Below, piece after piece: positions 7,211-12,665 of a stretch of DNA of 12,665 bases. Within the stretch, counting starts at the first letter, position 1; each line of letters starts with the position of its first letter. Below the pieces are notes generated by a model, which did not search any database, was not told where the DNA came from, and saw nothing but the letters and a program-made list of their open reading frames with translations. Source of the stretch: Gemmatimonadota bacterium (GTDB lineage: Bacteria; Gemmatimonadota; Gemmatimonadetes; Gemmatimonadales; GWC2-71-9); the NCBI GenBank assembly GCA_003220855.1, contig QHTP01000014.1, forward strand, positions 1 to 12,665, read 5' to 3'. The position numbers were made by a program, and so were the translations under genes.

Positions 7211-8161
7211 ATGCACATCGCGGTCGCCTCCCATCAGCCGCTGCCGGCGAAGGGTTACGGCGGTCCGCAACGGGTGATCATGGCGCTGGTGCGCGGGCTC
7301 GCGACGCTTGGCGCCCGCGTCACGCTGCTCGCGCCCCCCGGCACGCGCGTCTCGGAGGCAACGGTCGTGGAGGTGCCGCCCCGCAAGTTCGGCGACGGCA
7401 CCACGCTCGCGCCCTACATCCCGCGCGACACCGACCTGGTACACGTGCACTTCCCGCTACGCCACGCGCCCCGCTCCCCGCCGTTCGTTCAGACGGTGCA
7501 CGGCAACCTGAAGGGAGGCGCGCCTCCCTCCCCCAATAGCATTTTTCTCTCCCACGATCACGCGCGCCGCCACAAGAGCGAGACCTTCGTGTACAACGGG
7601 CTCGATCCCGCCGACTACGTGTTCCGTCGTTTTGCGAAGCGCGCCGAGCAGTACGACCTGTTCCTCGGTAAGCTGCACAGCGCCAAGGGCTACCACTGGG
7701 CGGTCGAAGCCGCGAAGCGCACCGGGCATCGCCTGATCGTCGCCGGCGGCTGGCGTCCGAGCTTCACGGGGTCCGTGAAGTACGTCGGTGAGGTGGACGG
7801 GACCACGAAGGCGGCGCTGCTGGCGCGCGCGCGCTGCCTCTGGAACCCGGCGCAGTGGGACGAGCCATTCGGCCTCGTCAGCGTCGAAGCGCTGCTCTCG
7901 GGCACGCCCGTGTTGGGAACGCGGCGCGGCGCGCTGCCCGAGCTGGTCACGCCCGCCGTCGGGGCGTTGTGCGACACGATGGACGAGATCATCGCCGCCG
8001 CCGACCGGATCCAGACGCGCGACCCGGCGGCGTGCCGGGCACATGCCGAGCGGTTCTTCACCCACCTCGTGATGGCGGGTGAATACCTGCGCATGTACCA
8101 GCACGTGCTCGAGACGGGCACGCTGCCCGCCGGAAGAGCGACGCCGTCCGTTCCGGCATGA
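7211..8161 (+). CDS. Short GT4-family glycosyltransferase, first of a tandem paralogous pair
   Basis: A 316-residue protein from ATG 7211 (MHIAVASHQPLPAKGYGG). GYGGPQRVIMALVRGLATLG (15-34) is the GT4 acceptor-side loop, where the family often has YGG-E/Q-RV. FVYNGLDPADYVF (126-138) is the central linker. The donor half includes FLGKLHSAKGYHWAVEAAKR (151-170), VAGGWRP (177-183) and YVGEVDG. The E-x7-E catalytic pair is E218 and E226 in DEPFGLVSVEAL, followed by GTPVLGTRRGALPEL (231-245). It is shorter than most GT4 enzymes (about 340-420 residues), with the N-terminal half reduced. Its TGA overlaps the ATG of the next gene (ATGA at 8158-8161), which suggests coupled translation. The fold and catalytic class are well supported; the sugar is unknown. 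Confidence 0.88.
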   Translation: MHIAVASHQPLPAKGYGGPQRVIMALVRGLATLGARVTLLAPPGTRVSEATVVEVPPRKFGDGTTLAPYIPRDTDLVHVHFPLRHAPRSPPFVQTVHGNLKGGAPPSPNSIFLSHDHARRHKSETFVYNGLDPADYVFRRFAKRAEQYDLFLGKLHSAKGYHWAVEAAKRTGHRLIVAGGWRPSFTGSVKYVGEVDGTTKAALLARARCLWNPAQWDEPFGLVSVEALLSGTPVLGTRRGALPELVTPAVGALCDTMDEIIAAADRIQTRDPAACRAHAERFFTHLVMAGEYLRMYQHVLETGTLPAGRATPSVPA

Positions 8162-9114
8162 CGCCGCTCCACGTCGTGGTCGCCTCGCACTACCGGCTGC
8201 CGGTGAAGGGATACGGCGGCACGGAGCGGGTGGTGGTCGCGCTGGTTCGCGGGCTGGCGGCGTTGGGCCACCGCGTCACCCTGCTCGCGTCGCCAGGCAC
8301 TCGCGTGCCCGAAGCGACGGTCGTCGAGGTGCCGCCGGACCGCATCCGACACCCGGCCCTGGACCTCGCGACGCTGCTCCCGCCAGGCGCGGACATCCTC
8401 CACGCCATTTTTCCCGTGCGGCGGGTCCCGTCACATCCCTTCGTGCAGACGCTGGAGGGGAACCTGACGCCTGGATCTCCCACCCTGCAGAACAACATCT
8501 GCGTTTCGCGCGACCATGCGCGGCGTCACGGCACCAACGTGTTCGTGTACAACGGGCTCGACCCGGCCGACTTCATCTTCCGAGCCGCGAAGGACGATTA
8601 CGACTTGTTTCTCGGTCGCCTCCACAGCGTGAAGGGGTATCGCTGGGCCGTGGCCGCAGCGAAGCACAGCGGACGGCGACTCCTGATCGCGGGAGGCTGG
8701 CGCCCCAGCCTGCGGCGCAACATCCGCTATGTCGGCGAGGTGGACGGGAGGAGGAAGGCCGAACTGCTGGCCGGAGCGCGTTGCCTGTGGATGCCCGCCC
8801 TGTGGGACGAACCATTCGGTCTCACGCTCATCGAGGCGCTGTTCTCGGGCACTCCGGTGCTGGGCACGCGACGGGGCGCGTTGCCTGAGCTCATCGCGCC
8901 GAACGTGGGCGCCTTGTGCGACAGCCTCGACGAGATGATCGCCGCCGCGGAAACCATTCACACGCGGGACCCGGAGGCGTGCCGCGCGCACGCCGAGCGC
9001 AACTTCTCCCACCTCGTGATGGCCCAAGAATACGAGCGGATGTACCACGCCGTGCTCGAGACTGGGACGCTGCCGCCCGGGCGGCCGGCCCCACACCTCG
9101 CGACGGCAGGATGA
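8158..9114 (+). CDS. Short GT4-family glycosyltransferase, second of a tandem paralogous pair
   Basis: A 318-residue protein from ATG 8158, sharing the layout of the preceding gene. It has KGYGGTERVVVALVRGLAAL (17-36), FVYNGLDPADFIF (129-141), FLGRLHSVKGYRWAVAAAKH (151-170), the E-x7-E pair E218 and E226 in DEPFGLTLIEAL, and GTPVLGTRRGALPEL (231-245). Over residues 151-310, which align without gaps, I count 117 of 160 identical positions (about 73 percent). The N-terminal halves, which contact the acceptor, differ more. This pattern suggests duplication with a kept donor and a changed acceptor, but that is inference. The ATGA overlap couples it to the gene before, and its own TGA (9112-9114) overlaps the ATG of the broken gene that follows. 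Confidence 0.88.
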   Translation: MTPLHVVVASHYRLPVKGYGGTERVVVALVRGLAALGHRVTLLASPGTRVPEATVVEVPPDRIRHPALDLATLLPPGADILHAIFPVRRVPSHPFVQTLEGNLTPGSPTLQNNICVSRDHARRHGTNVFVYNGLDPADFIFRAAKDDYDLFLGRLHSVKGYRWAVAAAKHSGRRLLIAGGWRPSLRRNIRYVGEVDGRRKAELLAGARCLWMPALWDEPFGLTLIEALFSGTPVLGTRRGALPELIAPNVGALCDSLDEMIAAAETIHTRDPEACRAHAERNFSHLVMAQEYERMYHAVLETGTLPPGRPAPHLATAG

Positions 9115-9765
9115 CCGCGATCCGCCGCGCCTTCCAGGAGCGCCCGCTCCTGGCGGTGCGCGGGCCACCCGGGCGATCGACGACCCTTCCCCGGCCACGC
9201 AGCTGCTCGTCGTGCGCCTGGCCCAGGTCTCTTTCGCCTACCGCATCGTCGAACGGCGAGCCGGACCATGCACCGCGTTGCTCGTCGGCCTGCTGACTGC
9301 CACGTTCTTCGTCCTGCCCATCACGTCGGTCCACCAATTCGAAGAGGCGGTGTGCCAGGTGCCGCTGCTCGCGAGTGCCTGGTGGATCCTGAAGGCACCG
9401 GGCGTGCGTCGCGACACGGTGCTCGCGTGGTCGCGGAGTTCACCTACACCTTCCCCGTCCCCGTCTACTATCTCGGCTGGCCGCGGCCCCCGGTGTTCGT
9501 GCTCGAAGACCGCAACGCCGTCGCCCGCGACGCCGCCACGGCCCGCGCGGCGGACCCGTCGCCCAATTACGTGATTCTCTACAGCGACTCGGTGCCTGCC
9601 GACACCCGGCTCCTGGAGCACGCGTTGGGCGCCCGGCTCGCGTCGCTCACCGCGGTTCGGCCGAGCCTGGGAGACCGGCTGGCGCACGTGATCAACCCCG
9701 GGCATAACCACGCCACCGAGGCGGTCGTGCTGTCGGTCACGCGTCTCACCGGAGCGCCACCGTGA
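9111..9765 (+). pseudogene. Decayed GT39-like membrane glycosyltransferase remnant, frameshifted and internally deleted
   Basis: No single frame gives a sensible protein, but three pieces in three frames do. Piece one starts at ATG 9111 in an ATGA overlap with the upstream stop and reads MTAIRRAFQERPLLAV before losing sense near 9160. Piece two, from about 9173 to 9435, reads AIDDPSPATQLLVVRLAQVS, then ERRAGPCTALLVGLLTATFF and VHQFEEAVCQVPLLASAWWI. This resembles the membrane region after the first loop in GT39/PMT proteins. Piece three, about 9425 to TGA 9765, reads VVAEFTYTFPVPVYYLGWP, VFVLEDRNAVARDAA and NYVILYSDSVP, and looks like a soluble C-terminal part. The whole is about 218 codons against roughly 500 for an intact family member. 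The Asp-Glu first-loop motif and the central membrane segments are absent, so deletions are likely in addition to frameshifts. Sequencing error could explain the shifts but not the missing middle. The 3' end overlaps the convergent CgeB-like gene by 20 bases. Confidence 0.7.
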
Positions 9766-10711
9766 GCAGCTCCTCGAGGCGATGGCGCCAGGTATGCTCG
9801 CGCAGCGCCCGCACGCGGGCCGCGGCCGCGAGCGACCGGCGGGCGGGCTCGTCGGCGAGCAGCTCGCGCGCCCGCGCGCGCAATTCCTCGACGGTCCGGT
9901 ACAGGACGATCTCGCGGTCCGGCGTGAAGTGGCGGGCGATATCGGCCTTCGCGTCCGAGAGCTGGGGCGTGCCCACGACGGCGAGCTCGAACACGCGCAT
10001 GTTGGCGCCCGCGCCGTAGCGCACGAGGTCGCCGCCCGGCCCAAACTGCTGGTGGATGTTCACTCCCACGGCGGCACCCGCGAGCGCACGTACGAACGCG
10101 TCTCCGTACACGGCGCCCCGCGGCCATCCCGGTCCCCAGACGGCGAGACCGAGATCGTCGAGCGCGTGTACCACGCGCTCGCGCACCGGATCGCGCGAGC
10201 CCACGAACCCGAGCGGCGCAGTCCCGTGCGAGGGAGCCGGCGGGGGCCGCAGGTACTCCGGGTCGCAGCCGAACGCGAGGTAGTGAGGTCGGCCGCCCGC
10301 CGCGCGGTGGCGCGTGAGACTGGAGCTGTCGTGGGTGAAGAAGCAATCGTAGGCGGGCGCCAGCCGAGTGGACGTCTCGTGGTCGTGCGGGTCATCGGGG
10401 AACCAGTTGACCCAGCGACCTGCGAACTGCCGCCTGAGCGTCACGACGTCCGCCGGATCGAGGTGCGTCCCTTTGAAAACGAGCACGACGTCGGCCGGGT
10501 GGTGGTGCAGGCGGGCGGCGAGGCGGTCGGCGAGCGCGCGCCGGAAGATGGAGTTCCAGCCGCGCTGGCGCTCCTCGCAGGGGCGCACCTCGCAGCCGAG
10601 CGACGACAGGGCGGACGCAAGCGAGAGGCCGCTGCGGTGATAGCGACGGTTGAACGCCGCGACCAGCACGACCCGCAGTCCCGCAAACGGCGAGCGCGGC
10701 CCCATCGTCAT
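9746..10711 (-). CDS. CgeB-like glycosyltransferase (Glyco_trans_1_2 type), last gene of the exporter operon
   Basis: A 321-residue protein from ATG (complement of 10709-10711), placed in an ATGA overlap with the stop of the upstream GT2-like gene; a second ATG lies two codons on. AGGA about 13 bases upstream is a possible ribosome site. A longer open frame in this register reaches 11392 but is a shadow of the upstream gene. The N-terminal half has FKGTHLDPADV (79-89) and WFPDDPHDHE (103-112). These resemble the DUF3880/CgeB pattern of proline- and acid-rich residues before a conserved drop to FTHD. The C-terminal half has GFVGSRDPVRERVV (168-181), GVNIH (216-220), ANMRVFELAVVGTPQLSD (236-253) and a closing REHTWRHRLEELL (304-316), which is the usual end of this family. 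It probably adds a sugar to the glycan handled by the neighbouring exporter; the specificity is unknown. Confidence 0.82.
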   Translation of the reverse strand: MTMGPRSPFAGLRVVLVAAFNRRYHRSGLSLASALSSLGCEVRPCEERQRGWNSIFRRALADRLAARLHHHPADVVLVFKGTHLDPADVVTLRRQFAGRWVNWFPDDPHDHETSTRLAPAYDCFFTHDSSSLTRHRAAGGRPHYLAFGCDPEYLRPPPAPSHGTAPLGFVGSRDPVRERVVHALDDLGLAVWGPGWPRGAVYGDAFVRALAGAAVGVNIHQQFGPGGDLVRYGAGANMRVFELAVVGTPQLSDAKADIARHFTPDREIVLYRTVEELRARARELLADEPARRSLAAAARVRALREHTWRHRLEELLTVALR

Positions 10712-11574
10712 ACGCCGACGTAGTTCCTGTACTCGAACGGGCGGACGCCCGTCAGGCGCTCGATCCAGTGCGACAGGTAGAGCCGGAGGTGTGCCAGCCG
10801 GAAGTGTCGCGGGCCGACGGCCGGCCCCGTCGCCGCCGCCTGTTGGGCAGCGATCCACGGCTGCGCCACGCGCGGATGCGAGCCAGCGAACCGGCGCAAC
10901 AGCGGGGTCCAGTCGAGCGCCTCCAGCGTAGCCCGGCGCTCCCACCGGTCCGCCACCTCGGTGAAGATCTCCTTCGCGGCGACGACCTTGCGGCGCATCG
11001 ACTGCGGCGGCCGCGCCCAGCCGTAGTGGAACATCCGTGCGCCCGTGGCCCGCGCCCGGACACGCCGCTCCCCGGCCCCCACGCGAAAGCCCTGTGCGTC
11101 CTGGTAGGAATGGATCGCGCCGCCCAGCCGCACGACGCGTACTTCGCGGCGGTACCAGTGACGGTCCGTCGCGATCGTCCGGAAGTCGCCATAGAAGTGC
11201 AGGTAATCGACCAGCAGCCCCTCGACGCGCGCGTCCCCGTCCGACTCGCGCACCTGCTCGCGGATCAGCGCCGCGCCGGACTCGTGCAGCACCTCGTCGG
11301 CCTGGATGTAGACGCCCCACGTCCCGCCGCAGGCCGCCATCGCGCGATTGGTCTCGAACGAGAGCGTGCCGCCGCCGCGCGAGAAGTCCCACACGCTGTC
11401 GAGGATGCGTACCCGCGGGTCGCCGATCCCGGCGACCAGGTCGCGCGTGGCGTCGTCCGAGCGCCCCACGTTGACCACGACCTCGTCGCAGATGTCGAGG
11501 ATCGAGCGAATCGCGGGCACGATCGGGTAGTCGAGCGTGACCGCGTTGCGGACGATGGTGAACCCCGAGAGCAC
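10708..11574 (-). CDS. GT2-like glycosyltransferase (GT-A fold), between the ABC exporter and CgeB-like genes
   Basis: A 288-residue protein starting at GTG (complement of 11572-11574), one base after the exporter's TGA. No clear Shine-Dalgarno site is visible, so it is probably translated by coupling. The N-terminus GFTIVRNAVTLDYPIVPAIR (4-23), then DEVVVNVGRSDDATRDLV (30-47), is the usual GT2 start, with the nucleotide-binding region of the kind found in WaaE-type proteins. The acidic centre is VYIQADEVLHE (88-98), so the usual D-x-D appears as QADE with D93 and E94. WYRREVRVVRL (140-150) and MFHYGWARPP (181-190) are further family-like blocks. A C-terminal tail after about residue 215 is less conserved in look. 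Placement beside an MsbA-like exporter suggests action on lipid A core or another lipid-linked glycan, but this is inference. Confidence 0.83.
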   Translation of the reverse strand: MLSGFTIVRNAVTLDYPIVPAIRSILDICDEVVVNVGRSDDATRDLVAGIGDPRVRILDSVWDFSRGGGTLSFETNRAMAACGGTWGVYIQADEVLHESGAALIREQVRESDGDARVEGLLVDYLHFYGDFRTIATDRHWYRREVRVVRLGGAIHSYQDAQGFRVGAGERRVRARATGARMFHYGWARPPQSMRRKVVAAKEIFTEVADRWERRATLEALDWTPLLRRFAGSHPRVAQPWIAAQQAAATGPAVGPRHFRLAHLRLYLSHWIERLTGVRPFEYRNYVGV

Positions 11575-11575
11575 G

Positions 11576-12665
11576 TCAGGGCCGGAACTGCAGGTCGTGC
11601 AGTCGTCGATACAACCCGCCCGCCGCGTACAGGGTGGCGTGCGTTCCCTGCTCGACCACCCGCCCGTCGGCGAGCACGACGATCAGGTCGGCGTGCTGCA
11701 CGGTGGCGAGCCGATGCGCGATGACGAACGTCGTGCGGTGCGCCATCAGGCGATCGATCGCCTCCTGCACGAGGCGCTCGGATTCCATGTCGAGGGCACT
11801 CGTCGCCTCGTCCAAAATCAGGATCGGCGGGTCCCGCAGCAACGCCCGCGCGATGGCGATGCGCTGCCGCTCGCCCCCGCTGAGGCGCATGCCACGCTCC
11901 CCCAGCAGCGTGTCGTAGCCGTCGGGGAGCTGCGAGACGAAGTCGTGCGCGTTGGCCGCGCGGGCCGCGGCCTGCACCTGGTCGAGCGTGAAATCGCTGC
12001 GACCGTAGGCGATGTTCGCGAAAACCGTATCGTTCAGGAGGATGGTCTCCTGTGACACGATGCCCATGAGCGACCGCAGGCTCGAGCGCGTGAACCGCGT
12101 GACCGGAACGCCGTCGACGGTGATCATGCCGCCCGTCGGCTCGTAGAAGCGCGGCAGCAGGTCCACCAGCGTGGTCTTCCCGGCCCCGGACGGGCCCACG
12201 ACCGCCGCCACCTGACCGCGCCGGACCTCCAGGTCGACGCCCTGCAGCACGGGCGCCTGGCCGTTGTAGGAGAACGTGACGCCGCGGTATTCGATGCATC
12301 GCTCAAAGCGCGCGGGCACCTCGCCCGGCCGGTCCCCTTCCTCGGCGGCGAGGTCGAGCACCTCGAACACGCGATCGGCGGCCGCGAGCGCGCCGGCCAT
12401 CGCCGTGGGGTAGTTGGCCACGGACTTGACCGGAGACATGAGGCGCAGCGCCACCGCGATGAACGCGATCAACACTTCGGGTCGCAGGACGGCGGTTTGC
12501 CCGAGCGCGAGTCGCGTGCCGACCGCGAAAATCAACACGATGACTCCCCCGCCAAACACCTCGCTCACCGGGCTCGTGAGCAACGCATAGCGCTGCGCCC
12601 GCAACACGCCCTTGCGGTAGCGGTCGGCGAGCGTGCGAAACCGATCGGCCTCGAACCGCTCCGCC
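11576..12665 (-). CDS. MsbA-type ABC exporter half-transporter, membrane plus ATPase domains (5' end outside window)
   Basis: 362 residues are visible, entering from the right edge and ending at TGA (complement of 11576-11578). The frame is open to the edge (AERFEADRF and so on), so the start and the first membrane helices are missing. The last two helices are seen at about residues 30-60 (SPVSEVFGGGVIVLIFAVG) and 63-80. The ATPase domain is complete. It has Walker A GPSGAGKTT (157-165), the Q-loop Q205 in IVSQETIL, signature LSGGERQRIAIARALL (262-277), Walker B ILILDE (281-286), D-loop SALD (289-292) and the switch His H317 in VIAHRLATV. One half-transporter would form a homodimer in the inner membrane. 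MsbA-family exporters flip lipid A core or other large lipids and glycolipids; drug export is also known in the family. Operon placement ahead of two GT genes favours a glycolipid cargo. All key residues are present. Confidence 0.92.
   Translation of the reverse strand, partial: AERFEADRFRTLADRYRKGVLRAQRYALLTSPVSEVFGGGVIVLIFAVGTRLALGQTAVLRPEVLIAFIAVALRLMSPVKSVANYPTAMAGALAAADRVFEVLDLAAEEGDRPGEVPARFERCIEYRGVTFSYNGQAPVLQGVDLEVRRGQVAAVVGPSGAGKTTLVDLLPRFYEPTGGMITVDGVPVTRFTRSSLRSLMGIVSQETILLNDTVFANIAYGRSDFTLDQVQAAARAANAHDFVSQLPDGYDTLLGERGMRLSGGERQRIAIARALLRDPPILILDEATSALDMESERLVQEAIDRLMAHRTTFVIAHRLATVQHADLIVVLADGRVVEQGTHATLYAAGGLYRRLHDLQFRP

Noticed and set aside
9268..9765. 165-codon plus-strand open frame taken as an intact gene
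   Set aside because: Its first about 50 residues are an out-of-frame reading of the membrane piece; only the part after about 9425 looks like protein, so it is treated as part of the pseudogene.
10712..11392. Extension of the CgeB-like gene upstream to 11392
   Set aside because: The extra residues are an out-of-frame reading of the GT2-like gene; the ATGA-coupled start at 10711 begins the recognisable protein.
10768..11724. 318-codon plus-strand open frame opposite the GT2-like and exporter genes
   Set aside because: Composition is typical of an antisense shadow, and it crosses the junction of two well-supported genes.

Overview
The window is very GC-rich and densely packed. Coding sequence runs almost edge to edge, starts often overlap the preceding stop (ATGA or TTGA), and the longest gap between intact genes on opposite strands is about 50 bases. 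There are no tRNA or rRNA genes, no insertion sequences and no CRISPR array. The gene content (an MsbA-type ABC exporter plus many glycosyltransferases, GTs) suggests a Gram-negative, probably soil or sediment bacterium. A Gemmatimonadota-like or similar high-GC lineage is my guess only; no marker gene is present.

Layout, left to right. (1) At 1-890 (+) is the 3' part of a patatin-like lipid hydrolase whose C-terminus carries a single-cluster ferredoxin domain. (2) At 891-2549 (-) is a polytopic membrane GT of the GT39/PMT type, tail to tail with gene 1 and with no gap. (3) At 2603-3730 (+) is a second polytopic membrane GT, of the GT87/DUF2029 type, divergent from gene 2. (4-6) A minus-strand operon, 7181 to 3708, holds three GT4-type GTs; the last two are paralogues of each other. 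(7-9) A divergent plus-strand operon, 7211 to 9765, holds two short and closely related GT4 enzymes. A decayed remnant of a GT39-like membrane GT follows them. (10-12) A minus-strand operon entering from the right edge runs MsbA-like ABC exporter, GT2-like GT, then CgeB-like GT.

Taken together, positions 891-12665 form a surface-glycan assembly locus. It has nine apparently intact GTs from five broad types, one broken GT, and an ABC exporter that could flip a lipid-linked glycan or glycolipid. The soluble GT-A and GT-B enzymes would build an oligosaccharide on the cytoplasmic side. The two intact membrane GTs would use polyprenyl-phosphate sugars on the outer face of the inner membrane. No nucleotide-sugar synthesis genes, Wzx/Wzy or ligase are seen in the window, so the glycan cannot be named.

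The most notable points are the patatin-ferredoxin fusion, two independent tandem GT4 duplications flanking one 29-base divergent promoter region that may give leaderless transcripts, and the GT39 remnant that keeps its translational-coupling start. I do not see a clearly new defence or mobile system here.
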